Source of the DNA: JAJDNS01 sp963578825
GTDB taxonomy: Bacteria; Acidobacteriota; Vicinamibacteria; Fen-336
NCBI GenBank assembly: GCA_963578825.1
Contig: CAUZDW010000003.1
Coordinates: forward strand, 103,630-167,629
DNA: 64,000 nucleotides
Direction: 5' to 3'
Each line of letters begins with the position of its first letter. The first letter of the stretch is position 1. Positions 35,298 through 44,421 of this stretch are shown in pieces. The position numbers were made by a program, and so were the translations under genes. The notes below the pieces were generated by a model. The model saw only the letters and a program-made list of their open reading frames with translations. It did not search any database and was not told the DNA's origin.

Positions 35298-37475
35298 TCA
35301 CCGCCTCCGGGATCCGCCCCTCGACCGGCCCGCCGAGGACCGGCCGACGGAGCCCGAGCGGGAGGAGCCCGACCGGGACACCGCACCGCGGGAGGCGCCG
35401 CTCCTGCTCCCGCCACGGCTCGACACGCTGGGTCGGGACGAACTGCTCCGCGGCCGGCTCGAGATGCTGCGAGAGGAGCCGCTTCGCGACGGGCGGCTCG
35501 ACCGGCGACTCGAGATGCTGTTCGAGGAGCTGCGTGATCGGCTGGAGGCACCGCTCTGCGACGAGCGGCTCGACGGCCGACTGAAGGTCCTCGTCCGGGA
35601 GGCGCTCGCCGATCCGCTCTCCAGGCCTCGCCTCGGGCTGCTGAACGGCAGGATCGACACACCGCCGTTTCTTCGGGACGATCCGCTCGAAGGCCGGGTC
35701 GACGAGGTGCCTCGCGGCCGGCTGGACGCCCCACTACGAATTCGACTGCTGGGCGTTCGGCCCGCTGCGCTGCTGCGTGGGCGGGCGCGGGTCGAAGAAT
35801 CCGATCGAGTCGGAGAGCGGGAGAGCGCGCCCCGGGGAGTCGAGGAGCGACGAGACGGCGTCGCCGCGCGACCGCTCGCACCACTTCTCGCGCTGGAGCC
35901 GATCCACGGCAGGCTGCCCCTCGAGATCGACCGCGTGCCGCGAGGAGACGTCGTCGTCGAACGCGCCCGCGCCTGGCCAGGGCGCCCCCGGCTGGCCGAC
36001 ACGGCCGCGGCCGTGGCGCCGGGTGCGTTGCGAGAGCGCGCCCGGGCGGACGAACCGGTGAGGGCACTCGTTGCAACGCCGATTCCGGAGCGGCGGGTCG
36101 CGCCGGCTCTCGTGCCGGCGGCGGCCGAGCTTCCGAAGCCACCCCGAGGCATCGGGATTGCGGAGGCCCGGCCGGAGCTCCGGGACGATCCTCCCGGACG
36201 CGGGCGAGCGCTCGCCACGCTGGGCACCGCCGTGTTGCTGGCGAATGCTGCGCCAGCCCGGTTGGGCCGGGCGTGGATCGAGTCGGCCATACGCAGCCCG
36301 GTCACGCCGCTCGGGTCGACCCGGTGACGGGCCAGATTGCCACGTCCCATGTCGCCCCGGCGGACCACGTTCCAGGCCCGGCCGTGCCCGACCGATCCCC
36401 GCGGCACGGCGTAGCCCCGGTGGCCCCGAGGACCGATCGACCGCCCGTAGTGACTTCTGTGGCCTCGGTGGTGCCACGGAACGATCGGTCGGTTGTGCAG
36501 GCCCAGCGGGGACCACCCGACGTAGCCGCCGCCGACGCCCCAGCTCACCCAGGCCGCGCCCCAGACCGATCCGGGCGACCAGTACCAGCCCACCGACGCC
36601 CTGAAGCCCCAGCGACCGTAGTGGAAGGGCGCCCAGCCCCAGGGCTCGTAGGGCACCCACGTCCAGCCGTAGGACGTCCAGGCCCAGCGTCCGTTCGAAT
36701 AGGGCGTCCAGCCCACGGCCACCCGAGGCTGCCAGACGTAGCCCACCGGCGCTTCGTATCTCCAGCTGCCGTGGGTGTCGAACTCCGGTGCGTACGGAGC
36801 CAGCTCCTCGGGCAGATACCGTTGACTCCTGGCCGCCCGTGCCTCTCGCGACTCCAGGTCGGCGTCCCACACCGCGAAGGCGTCCGCGGTGTTGCGATCG
36901 AACGGCTCGGGCGTTGCCGGAGCCTCTCCATACCGCCCCCACGTCCGCTCGCCCCCGGCCACCTGGACACGGCTGCCACCCGTATCGATCCCGGCCTCTC
37001 CTTCGTAGACCGAGAGCAGGGTCTCACCGTCCTCGACGTCGATGCGGACGACACCGGCGACCGCAATCTCCACCAGCCCACCGGGGGTCTCGATCTCGAA
37101 GATTGCTGCCATGGAGTTGCGCGTGCGAATGATCAGGCTGCCGGACCACAGGCGCAGCACGACCCGCCCCTCCCGACTCTCGTCGTGGGCGGAGTAGTCG
37201 AGCTTGCTGCGGGAATCGAGGCGCAGCACCGACCCTTCGGGGAACTGGAACGCAGCCCGGCCCGAAGCATCGGTCCAGACCCGATCGCCCGGGAGGAACG
37301 GGAGGTTGGCCAACGCCTCCTCGGCCGAGACCTCGGTGGCGCGCTGCAAGCTGACGCCGGCTTCGACGCTGCGAATGAAGCCGTGTTCGTATTTTTCCTG
37401 TGCTGTCGCCGGGGTCGTGGCCAGTCCGGCCGCGGCGACGGTCAGGCTCGCAAGAGCGAGTGTGAATTGCCGCAT
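35298..37475 (-). CDS. FecR-like/DUF6600 secreted protein with Ser/Arg-rich tail
   Basis: 725 aa from the ATG at 37475 (signal peptide MRQFTLALASLTVAAAGLATTPATA). Residues about 30-200 form a FecR-type beta domain (FLPGDRVWTDASGRAAFQFPEGSVLRLD). Next come Trp-rich repeats with the DUF6600 pattern (YEAPVGYVWQPRVAVGWTPYSNGRW, then TWVPYEPWGWAPFHYGRWGF). The last about 300 residues are Ser/Arg/Gly low complexity. Within this tail, roughly 35735-36000, another frame gives a more protein-like sequence (FDDDVSSRHAVDLEGQP), next to a G5 run, so two compensating indels are possible. Function unknown, probably surface or envelope. Confidence 0.7.
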   Translation of the reverse strand: MRQFTLALASLTVAAAGLATTPATAQEKYEHGFIRSVEAGVSLQRATEVSAEEALANLPFLPGDRVWTDASGRAAFQFPEGSVLRLDSRSKLDYSAHDESREGRVVLRLWSGSLIIRTRNSMAAIFEIETPGGLVEIAVAGVVRIDVEDGETLLSVYEGEAGIDTGGSRVQVAGGERTWGRYGEAPATPEPFDRNTADAFAVWDADLESREARAARSQRYLPEELAPYAPEFDTHGSWRYEAPVGYVWQPRVAVGWTPYSNGRWAWTSYGWTWVPYEPWGWAPFHYGRWGFRASVGWYWSPGSVWGAAWVSWGVGGGYVGWSPLGLHNRPIVPWHHRGHRSHYGRSIGPRGHRGYAVPRGSVGHGRAWNVVRRGDMGRGNLARHRVDPSGVTGLRMADSIHARPNRAGAAFASNTAVPSVASARPRPGGSSRSSGRASAIPMPRGGFGSSAAAGTRAGATRRSGIGVATSALTGSSARARSRNAPGATAAAVSASRGRPGQARARSTTTSPRGTRSISRGSLPWIGSSARSGASGRAATPSRRSSTPRGALSRSPTRSDSSTRARPRSSAAGRTPSSRIRSGASSRPRGTSSTRPSSGSSRRNGGVSILPFSSPRRGLESGSASASRTRTFSRPSSRSSQSGASSRSRSSSNSISSRRSSRPSRSGSSRSISSRPRSSSSRPSVSSRGGSRSGASRGAVSRSGSSRSGSVGRSSAGRSRGGSRRR

Positions 37476-37698
37476 GACTGTCCGCCTTCCGGGAGTCCCC
37501 GTGACTCCTGCAGCCCTGTAATGGCAAGGGCCGTGCCGGCCGTGCCTCCAGTGTAAAGCCTGTAAGGTCAGAGGCCTCGACCGATGACCCACAGCACGGG
37601 GTGTCCTGAAGCGTGAGCATATCGTCCTCTCCGCACCACGAATCCGCATCCGCTTGAAGCGTCAGCAGTTCCTTGTTACTCTGCCCTTTCGCGGCTAT

Positions 37699-37785
37699 GC
37701 CGGAGTGGCGGAATTGGCAGACGCGCACGGTTCAGGGCCGTGTTAGCTTCGGCTAGTGTGGGTTCAAGTCCCACCTCCGGCACCA
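37699..37785 (+). tRNA. tRNA-Leu (anticodon CAG), CCA encoded
   Basis: 87 nt including encoded CCA. The acceptor GCCGGAG pairs with CTCCGGC and the discriminator is A. The anticodon arm reads cacggTTCAGGGccgtg with anticodon CAG. A long class II variable arm (ttagcttcggctagt) and the T-loop GGTTCAAGTCC are as expected for Leu. Its 3' end is the attachment site of the downstream island: its last 24 bases recur at 44613 and, degenerately, at 46051. Confidence 0.97.
37762..37785 (+). repeat. attL: 3' end of tRNA-Leu
   Basis: Core gttcaagtcccacctccggc plus acca (24 bp). Identical to 44613-44636 and 20 of 24 to 46051-46074 (the last 13 bases identical). Homology between the first two copies continues for about 165 bp beyond the core because both are followed by the 3' end of an integrase gene. 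Confidence 0.85.
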
Positions 37786-37952
37786 GTCGCGCGCTTGAGC
37801 CTCAACACCTTCTGCGCCCGCCGAAGGTGGCTGTGCCGGTATTGTGCCGGTCCTCATCCTGCCCATGTTGACGACGTTGCGTTCCTTGGGCTGCGTCTCC
37901 AGCCAAGTCTCAGCGGTCTGAAGAGCCGTGGCGGTCTCGGTTTCCTCGATGG
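37786..37952 (-). pseudogene. Tyrosine integrase, 3' remnant
   Basis: Nearly the same sequence as 44637-44802, with one small indel and scattered changes. Read on the minus strand it gives the C-terminal end of the integrase (QPKERNVVNMGRMRTGTIPA, then QARDWCRRWDL) and would stop inside the tRNA gene, as usual for integrases whose 3' end abuts att. Homology ends at 37952, so the catalytic domain of this copy is gone. Confidence 0.8.
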
Positions 37953-38271
37953 GCTACGAACCACTCGTGCGCCCGAAACGGCCTGAACAACCTCTCCCGA
38001 CGAACAATCAAAGAAAATCCGCCCGCCGAGGTCTCCCCCCGCCTATAATCGGCACACTCGATGGGTGAGGTGCGACACAGACCGTAGACTGCTCACCCCA
38101 GCAGGTTTGTCCTGAGGGGATACTGGCGGAAGCAAACATGGCCGCACGCTGTGATTGTGGTCACTCTGGCCAGTGTGCCCGGTATGAGCGCTTTGCGAGG
38201 GAGGTACCCAACCTCCTTCGAGGAGACATGCATGGGATTTCTGCCTTGATCGGACACGCTGCGGGTGTTTC
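37953..38271. other. Leader region of the island operon, no gene recognised
   Basis: No supported coding sequence. A -10-like TATAAT lies at 38045-38050 without a good -35. An inverted repeat gggtgag / ctcaccc (about 38063-38099) and a second hairpin (ggaggtacccaacctcc, about 38200-38216) suggest a structured leader before the DUF2085 gene. I do not recognise a known riboswitch. Confidence 0.4.
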
Positions 38272-38781
38272 ATGGCGATGAACGCCGGAGAATCCGGTGC
38301 TGTGCCCAGAGTTGCCTGCGCTCCGGTCCTCAGATCGAGCGCCCCGGCCCTCGCGGCGGTACGTCGAGTGCTCTTCGGAGTGGCCGCCATCATCACGGTA
38401 ACCTCGATCATAGGCCCCCTAGCGGAGCAGGCGAGAGCCTATCAGCTCTCTAGTCTCGCCTACGATCTCGATTGGTGGGTTTGCCATCAGCTTCCGTCGC
38501 GGTCTTTCTGGCTGTTCGGGCGACCGCTGGGCGTCTGTATCCGGTGCAGCGGGCTCTACCTAGGTATCCTGGTGGGTGCCGCGCTACACGCGACCGGGTG
38601 GGTTGTCTCGCGACGCTCAGCCGCGATGCTCGTACTCTCGATGCTGGCCCACGTGAGTTTCCAGGCATCCACAGGGATGGTGATTCACCCTTTTCGGTTC
38701 ATGACAGGAATCATGGCCGGGGCCGGCATCTGGGCGTTGCTAATGTCGTCTGCCAGGAAGGATGCCCCGTTCGCAACATAG
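38272..38781 (+). CDS. DUF2085 family membrane protein
   Basis: 169 aa with about four hydrophobic segments. The family signature is present: WWVCHQLPSRSFWLFGRPLG, then VCIRCSGLYLGILVG, i.e. a CHQ motif and a CxRCxG motif that suggest metal or thiol chemistry at the membrane. Role unknown. It is the first gene of the island operon; the next gene starts 56 bp downstream. Start at the ATG at 38272; the ATG at 38278 is equally possible. Confidence 0.8.
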   Translation: MAMNAGESGAVPRVACAPVLRSSAPALAAVRRVLFGVAAIITVTSIIGPLAEQARAYQLSSLAYDLDWWVCHQLPSRSFWLFGRPLGVCIRCSGLYLGILVGAALHATGWVVSRRSAAMLVLSMLAHVSFQASTGMVIHPFRFMTGIMAGAGIWALLMSSARKDAPFAT

Positions 38782-38837
38782 AGTTGGCATCGACTTGCGC
38801 GCTTGCACTCTGCACATCTCAATAGGAGATCCTAGAA

Positions 38838-39368
38838 ATGACGAAACGCATGCGGACGTTTGTTGCAGTGACTATGGCGGCCTGCCTTGCGGCCGTGACC
38901 ATGACGCCGTCTCTGCCTATCAGCGCGGCGCAGAAGACGGTGACAATGCCGGACGGCTTGGCCCTGGTGGTCAAGAACAGAGCGATGATTGTCGCGAAGC
39001 GGGCCACGCCTGGCGAGATCATCGCGTTTTCGGTAGCGCACGATCTCGTGGTTGACGGAGCCGTCGTGATAGCTGCCGGAACGACCGCTCTTGGGCACGT
39101 CATCGAAGCTCGCGGACAAGGTGCCATTGGCAAGGCCGGGGAAGTGATCGTCGGAATCGACACGACGACCGCTGTTGACGGACAGCAGATCGTGTTGCGT
39201 GGGACCGCCGGCCGAGAGGGTGACTCGAAGGCGGTGAGTTCGATTGCGCTCGGTGCGATTCTGTGTCCGCTCTTCTTACTCAAGAAGGGTGAGAAGGGCG
39301 ACATGCCGGCCAACTCCGAGTTCAAGGTGTACACAGAGAACCCCTACGAGATCGAGGTGGCTTCGTAG
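38838..39368 (+). CDS. Secreted beta-rich protein of unknown function
   Basis: 176 aa with a signal peptide (MRTFVAVTMAACLAAVTMTPSLPISA). The mature part alternates short beta strands with Gly turns (VVDGAVVIAAGTTALGHVIEA, then AGEVIVGIDTTTAVDGQQIVL) and a hydrophobic stretch, AVSSIALGAILCPLFLLKKG. The pattern resembles secreted proteins of Acidobacteriota/Bacteroidota with a VxAGTxxxGxV motif, but I cannot name the family. Gene order (DUF2085, this, lolA, permease, ATPase, lolB-like) suggests a client of, or accessory to, the Lol-type module. Confidence 0.7.
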   Translation: MTKRMRTFVAVTMAACLAAVTMTPSLPISAAQKTVTMPDGLALVVKNRAMIVAKRATPGEIIAFSVAHDLVVDGAVVIAAGTTALGHVIEARGQGAIGKAGEVIVGIDTTTAVDGQQIVLRGTAGREGDSKAVSSIALGAILCPLFLLKKGEKGDMPANSEFKVYTENPYEIEVAS

Positions 39369-39435
39369 GCGTTCTCGTTCCGTAACATGTGGACTCTCCG
39401 GAGGAGGTGATCGTCTGGTCTTCGGTCGAGCGACG

Positions 39436-40128
39436 ATGTCTCCAGCACGCCTGGGGTGGTCCTTCTCGTGGGTCATCTTGGTTGCCGGTGTCTCGGCGCC
39501 GCTGGCTAGCACGGCAGACGGGAACTCTCAGGAGGCGTCTGCTCCCGAGCACCTTCTTGCGAGGGTGCAGCAGCGGTACCGGGAGGCTAGCGATCTTCGG
39601 GCGAGGTTCACTCAGCGCACTACGCCGCGGCCGGGCGGGTTGACATCCGTCGCGGAGGGGAGCTGGTTCAGTCGGCCGCCCGGGCTCATACGCATCGAGT
39701 ATGCGTCGACTGGTCGACTCTTCGTGGCCGACGGCGAGGCCTTGTACTGGTACTTGCCGAGAGACAACCAAGTGCAGGTTCTAGCCCAATCGGCACTGGA
39801 CCCGAGCCAGACGCCGCTACTCTACCTAGCTGGGGCGGGAAATCTGAAGCTCGATTTTCGCGTCTCGCGAGCCAACTGGAGGGAAACGCTGCGCCCGGGC
39901 AATGTTCAACTTCGGCTCGACCCTGTGCGGCAGGGCGCGAGGTTTTCGCACTTGTTGCTTGAGATAGAGCTTGACAAGGCCGCAGTCGTCCGCTTGGCGT
40001 GGAGCGGTCTCCTTGGCGAGTTGACGGAGCTTCGATTCCGTGACGTGGAGTTCGATGTTGGTCTCTCAGGCGAGGCGTTTCGCTTTGTGCTGCCAACGGA
40101 CGCACGTGTTGAGCGCCTCAGAGATTGA
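39436..40128 (+). CDS. LolA-like periplasmic lipoprotein carrier
   Basis: 230 aa from the ATG at 39436. Signal peptide (LGWSFSWVILVAGVSAPLAS). The mature sequence follows LolA: LARVQQRYREASDLRARFTQRT, SVAEGSWFSRPPGLIRIEY, ADGEALYWYLPRDNQVQV and, late, ELRFRDVEFDVGLSGEAFRFVLPTDARV. LolA accepts lipoproteins from the ABC transporter and carries them across the periplasm. The stop overlaps a possible TTG start of the permease, so expression is coupled. Confidence 0.85.
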   Translation: MSPARLGWSFSWVILVAGVSAPLASTADGNSQEASAPEHLLARVQQRYREASDLRARFTQRTTPRPGGLTSVAEGSWFSRPPGLIRIEYASTGRLFVADGEALYWYLPRDNQVQVLAQSALDPSQTPLLYLAGAGNLKLDFRVSRANWRETLRPGNVQLRLDPVRQGARFSHLLLEIELDKAAVVRLAWSGLLGELTELRFRDVEFDVGLSGEAFRFVLPTDARVERLRD

Positions 40129-40130
40129 AC

Positions 40131-41420
40131 ATGATCAGCCGGTCTACAAGGGCCCAGCCGGGGTTCCTCGAGCGCTGGCTGGAGCACGATTTTCGGCTCC
40201 TCGTCGCGGTGCGCTACTTCCGTGCCGGGAGGAGGGACGCCTTCACCGGTGCCGTTGCGGCTGCATCGGTTCTGGGCATCGTGGTCGGCGTTTCGGCACT
40301 GATCCTAGGGCTTGCCTTGCTCACGGGATTCCAAGAGGACATTCAGGAGAGGATCGTCGGTGCAACCGCGCACATCGTAGTCAGCGCGAGTGGACCAACG
40401 CTAGCCGAGTACCACCAGGTCGCCGCCGTTGCCAGAGCGCTGCCGGGCGTCCTTGCGGCCTCGCCGGCGATCTCGACCGTGGCACTGGTCGAAGGCGTGG
40501 CCCGTGATCCGCGCGTCGTGAGTCTTAAGGGCGTCGACGCGCTCCCAGAGAATCGTACGACCCGCCTCCTCGATCACATCGTCGAAGGATCGGCTGACGG
40601 GCTTCTGGACAGCCAGGGTGGTTATCCCGGAATTGTGCTAGGCCACGAACTCGCCAGCGCGCTAGCGGTAGGGGTCGGCGATAGGACCAAAGTCACGATT
40701 CAGTCAGCGACGATGGCAACGCCTTTCTTGGGAGGAGGGATTCGGATACGTTACTTCGAGGTGGTCGCGATCTATGACGCGGGCATGTTCGAATACGACG
40801 CGGCGTGGGCTCTAATCTCGCTACGCGAGGCTCGGAGTCTTGTGGAGGTTGACGGGGAGGGCACAACGGTCGAGGTGCGCATCGCCGACATCTTCGGGAC
40901 CCGAAGAGTGGTGGAAGCACTAGCCGGAAAGATCGATGAGGAGTACCTGGTAGTCGACTGGAAGCGAGCGAACGAGACATTCTTCGCCGCGCTACGCCTC
41001 GAGAAGCTAGCGTTCTTCTTCATCGTCGGTTTGATCATGGCTGTGGCCGCGCTGAACATCGTCTCCACCCTGATCCTGAGCATCAAGGACAAGCAACACG
41101 ACATTGGAGTACTGATGTCATTGGGCGCGACTCGTAACGACATCCTTCGCGTGTTCACCTGGCAGGGTGCGTTGGTAGGGTCGGTCGGCACGAGTCTTGG
41201 CGGCGCGCTCGGGGTCGGATCGGCGTGGGCGCTCGACCGATACGAACTCATCCGGCTCGATGCCGAGGTCTACTACCTCTCCTACCTGCCGTTTCAGGTG
41301 CGGTGGCAGGACTTCGCGGCTGTTTCCGGCATCTCGCTGTTGATTTGCTTTCTCGCGACACTGTATCCGTCTCGGCGAGCAGGGAGACTCAGGCCAACAA
41401 CTCTTCTGCGACGCGAGTAG
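40131..41420 (+). CDS. LolC/LolE-family lipoprotein-releasing ABC permease
   Basis: 429 aa with the MacB-like fold: TM1 (AASVLGIVVGVSALILGLALLTGF), a periplasmic domain of about 210 aa, and three C-terminal TMs (FFIVGLIMAVAALNIVSTLIL, WQGALVGSVGTSLGGALGV, FAAVSGISLLICFLATLYPSRRAGRL). N-terminal VAVRYFRAGRRDAF and the LYPSRRAGRLRPTTLLRRE end are typical of LolC/LolE. Only one permease gene is present, so the complex would be a homodimer (LolF-like). Start ATG at 40131; TTG at 40125 is possible. Confidence 0.88.
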   Translation: MISRSTRAQPGFLERWLEHDFRLLVAVRYFRAGRRDAFTGAVAAASVLGIVVGVSALILGLALLTGFQEDIQERIVGATAHIVVSASGPTLAEYHQVAAVARALPGVLAASPAISTVALVEGVARDPRVVSLKGVDALPENRTTRLLDHIVEGSADGLLDSQGGYPGIVLGHELASALAVGVGDRTKVTIQSATMATPFLGGGIRIRYFEVVAIYDAGMFEYDAAWALISLREARSLVEVDGEGTTVEVRIADIFGTRRVVEALAGKIDEEYLVVDWKRANETFFAALRLEKLAFFFIVGLIMAVAALNIVSTLILSIKDKQHDIGVLMSLGATRNDILRVFTWQGALVGSVGTSLGGALGVGSAWALDRYELIRLDAEVYYLSYLPFQVRWQDFAAVSGISLLICFLATLYPSRRAGRLRPTTLLRRE

Positions 41421-41423
41421 TCC

Positions 41424-42107
41424 ATGCGCAAGGTCGTCCTGAGTGCCGACAGCATTTCAAAGAGGTATCGGTCGGGCTCCGTCTCGCTAGAAGTTCTCAA
41501 TGAATGCAGCCTGCAACTGAATGCTGGCGAGAGCTTGGCGATCATCGGACCGAGTGGAGTAGGCAAGAGCACGTTGCTGCACCTATTGGCCGGCCTCGAT
41601 GAGCCTGATAGCGGGACGCTTGTCTTCGCCGGACGCGACCTGGCGGAGTTGTCCGAAGCAGAAGTCGCGACCTTGCGCAATCGGTATCTCGGCATGGTGT
41701 TTCAGTCCTACCATTTGATGGCGGACTTCACTGCATTGCAGAACGTGATGATGCCGTTGTTGATCGCTGGGAATCGAGGGAGCGCTCGGCGGCGCGCACT
41801 TGATCTGCTGGCGGAGTGTGGCCTTGCAGAGCGTTCTCAACACTACCCGGAGGAATTGTCCGGCGGAGAGAAGCAGCGCGTAGCCATAGCCAGGGCGTTG
41901 GTGATAGAACCCGAAGTCGTGCTTGCGGACGAACCCACCGGCAATTTGGACCATGATAGCGCCGTCCGCGTCACGGACTTGTTTCGCCGGTTGCGCGCCT
42001 CTTGCGGCACGGCCACGATCATGGTCACTCACAACCCGGCGCTGGCCGCGGGATTCGATCGCGTGCTGGCGATGCAGCCTGGGGGTCGCTTGCGTGCGTT
42101 CGCCTAG
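41424..42107 (+). CDS. LolD-like ABC transporter ATPase
   Basis: 227 aa. Walker A GPSGVGKST, Q-loop VFQSYHLMADFTALQNV, signature LSGGEKQRVAIARAL, Walker B EVVLADEPTGNLD and H-loop MVTHNP. The QSYHLM and DFTALQNV stretch is characteristic of the LolD/MacB ATPase group. It energises the permease 3 bp upstream. Confidence 0.9.
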   Translation: MRKVVLSADSISKRYRSGSVSLEVLNECSLQLNAGESLAIIGPSGVGKSTLLHLLAGLDEPDSGTLVFAGRDLAELSEAEVATLRNRYLGMVFQSYHLMADFTALQNVMMPLLIAGNRGSARRRALDLLAECGLAERSQHYPEELSGGEKQRVAIARALVIEPEVVLADEPTGNLDHDSAVRVTDLFRRLRASCGTATIMVTHNPALAAGFDRVLAMQPGGRLRAFA

Positions 42108-42129
42108 GCGACAGGGCTCCTGTCGTCAG

Positions 42130-42942
42130 TTGGTTCCCGCCTGGGCGTTAGTCCTTGCCGGTGCTGGGTGCGGTGGCGGATGGGTGAGAGACCACCCGCA
42201 CGTTGCTCGACGAGCGCAGGCAGTCCCTGCGGAAATCGTCCTGCAGACCCTGCGATACTCGGACATCCCCGAGAGCCTCGCAGGCTCCTACTCGGTGCGG
42301 GTAGCGAAGGGTGTCGGGCGGCGCAGTGTCTCCACCTCGATTTCCGTGCGGCGGCCCAGAGAGCTGGATCTGGTCGTGCTTGATCCGGCCGGCGGCATCA
42401 AGGCTTTCATACGGTCTGATGGATCCGAGTTGGGTGTCTACGCAGCAGACGAGGGCATTCTGTACCGTGGCCCGGTAGATCGAGCAGGAAGCGACGTCCT
42501 CGGACTCGGAGTGTCTATCGAGGAATTCACGGGAATTCTCGTTGGCCTCGGCATCGAGCCCTCCAAGTTGCGCGAAGGAGCGAGTTCGTGGGATGCGAGG
42601 CATCAGCGTGTCCGCGTTGATCATGGCCCTGACGTAAGGGCCTGGATCCATCCGCTGAGCCGCCGTGTAGACCGCGTGGAGTACTACGGTTCCCGGGCTC
42701 ACGTGGTCGTCGATATCGGCGAGTGGACCGAACAGACGCCGCCGATACCGAGCCGGATTCGATTCTCCGTTGAGTCGGACAGCTACTCCGTCGAACTGAC
42801 CCTCATGGGGCGCGCCCTAACCGACCCAGTGTTTCCTGCTGCCTACTTCCGTCTTATCGTGCCTCCTGGAACGCGCGAACTGCCCCTGTCAGGGTTGGGT
42901 CGGTGGCATGGGCTGGACCCTGCCGATGTACCTTCCTCATAG
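42130..42942 (+). CDS. LolB/DUF4292-like outer-membrane lipoprotein (tentative)
   Basis: 270 aa from a TTG at 42130 (LVPAWALVLAGAGC with lipobox AGAG-C). After the Cys comes a beta-rich domain: EIVLQTLRYSDIPESLAGSY, SISVRRPRELDLVVLDPAGG, then WIHPLSRRVDRVEYYG and ELTLMGRALTDPVFPAAYFR. The topology and the ExLDLVVLxPxG pattern recall the LolA/LolB half-barrel and DUF4292. By position it would be the outer-membrane acceptor completing a LolA-permease-LolD-LolB set. Assignment rests on fold-like pattern and context. Confidence 0.6.
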   Translation: MVPAWALVLAGAGCGGGWVRDHPHVARRAQAVPAEIVLQTLRYSDIPESLAGSYSVRVAKGVGRRSVSTSISVRRPRELDLVVLDPAGGIKAFIRSDGSELGVYAADEGILYRGPVDRAGSDVLGLGVSIEEFTGILVGLGIEPSKLREGASSWDARHQRVRVDHGPDVRAWIHPLSRRVDRVEYYGSRAHVVVDIGEWTEQTPPIPSRIRFSVESDSYSVELTLMGRALTDPVFPAAYFRLIVPPGTRELPLSGLGRWHGLDPADVPSS

Positions 42943-43406
42943 ACGACGTAACTCCAAGGCCCAGGCGCTATCGAGAATTGATCCACCTCTGCTAACGAGA
43001 AGAGGACCAGGCCGCGGTTCAGGAGGCAGAAGTGGCGACGAGCTGCCTCTGGCGGCAAAGGTCATTGCGTGCTTTGGGATTGACAAGTTGGCGCGAAGGC
43101 CTAGCTTCTATAGGGCCGCACGATGCCGGCGGGCTGGCGTTGCGTGGCCGCCGGGGACTTGCTGAGCTGCCCAAGGGCTCGGCCGTGGGTTGGGTTTGTA
43201 CGTTGGTGGTCGTCGCCGCGCGAGTCGGACCGCTGCGTGGCTTGCGGCCTCCCGTCAGTCCAAGCCGCCTGGAGCCCTGGCAGGTGCTGCGCGCCTCGAA
43301 CGGCCACGCGCCTGCGGCGCGGAGGATGACCCTCAGTCTCCCCCGCCTGATTAGACCCGTTCCAAGCGTGGGTCACTCTTGCCGAGCAGAGGTGGGTCAT
43401 TCCTGG
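42943..43406. other. Intergenic stretch, possible IS-end remnant
   Basis: No convincing gene: the open frames have neither ribosome site nor protein-like composition. Two copies of gtgggtcaYtc (43368-43378 and 43392-43402), 24 bp apart in direct orientation, resemble the repeated terminal motifs of IS21-type elements. No transposase is left. Confidence 0.35.
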
Positions 43407-44407
43407 CTAGCGCCAGGGCTCAAGGAGCGAAAACCAGCGGCGGGGGGCGAGGGGAGCGTAGGTAATACAAGGGCGGTTCGCCCGTCGCCCCGCGTCCTGT
43501 GGTTCGCCAAAACGCCAACGCCGGCTGAACTGGCCTGCTGACCGGGGTGAGCGGCGCCGAGCCAGCCGGGAACGCAGTTGAGGAGGAGCGTTCTTGGGTC
43601 CGCAGGGGCGGTCGCCCTTCGCTCGCAGAGACACCTCCGCCGGAGCTTCAGGCGTCCATTTGAGTTGAGAGCTGCGCCAATAGCCTACCGAGTTCGCGTT
43701 GTAGGGTTCTTTGGCCGCCTCGGTAGGCGTTTCGCGACGACCTGGCCTTGCCTTCCAGTGTTCGGGGTCCGGTTGAGTGTTCCGACGGTCGCCACCGCCT
43801 GCCGCCGTCGCCGTTCCCCCGTCCACCCGTTCACCATACGCCTCCATTACTTCGTTCTGCGCGGTTTGAGATTCCCGCACACGAGAGCCCGCGACCATCA
43901 TCCCGTTGTTCACCACCTGCTGTGCGGCGATGTTCGCCTGCTTCGTGAAGATGGGCGGCGTTTTAAGCTCTGCAAGAGCCTCACAGGTAGTCCGGCATTG
44001 GGACTGGGCCTTGAGGGCGAGTTTCAGGTAGCTCTCGAAGTGGTCCATTAGCCGCGTCTTGCTCGCCTTGTACGCCAGGTTCACGAAGACCGCGTTCAAG
44101 GTGACTGTCTGTGCCGTGAGCAGGGCTTCCACGTCGCCAAGATCCCCGGCGTTCACACGCTCCGCAGCGTCTACGATGCAGTTGAGAGTGGAAGTGAGGT
44201 CTACCGTTTTCTCGACCTTCCCAAAGGGATAGCCGGACCACTCCCGGGCGACTGCCGCGTTGGGTGCAAGTCCAGCGACAAGTAGGGAGGCGTTCGCTTC
44301 CTGAGGAGTCTGCTTGGGCTGAAGCTTGCCTTCGAGCACGTTGGGCGTGCGCTTAGCCACGGCCCGCTTGGCCGAGGGAACGATGTGCCCTTCTTCCTGC
44401 TAGCCAT
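43407..44407 (-). pseudogene. Conserved mobile-element hypothetical protein, one apparent frameshift
   Basis: Starts at the ATG at 44407 behind a perfect AGGAGGTGT and reads MASRKKGTSF. It then needs one extra C in the run at 44376-44378 to continue PSAKRAVAKRTPNVLEGKL in the frame that runs down to 43407. Core features are LTAQTVTLNAVFVNLAYKAS, YLKLALKAQSQCRTTCEALAELK, KQANIAAQQVVNNG and YGERVDGGTATAAGG. I recall this pattern from small hypothetical proteins scattered over proteobacterial plasmids and prophages. The last about 100 residues are basic, of low quality and probably beyond the original end. Function unknown. Confidence 0.6.
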
Positions 44408-44421
44408 ACACCTCCTCAACT

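Noticed and set aside
38045..38220. Known riboswitch before the island operon
   Set aside because: Hairpins are present but I could not match the conserved core of any class I know, so only a structured leader is reported.
43032..43541. 169-codon open frame on the plus strand
   Set aside because: No ribosome site, no hydrophobic core or motif, overlaps the island gene on the other strand.
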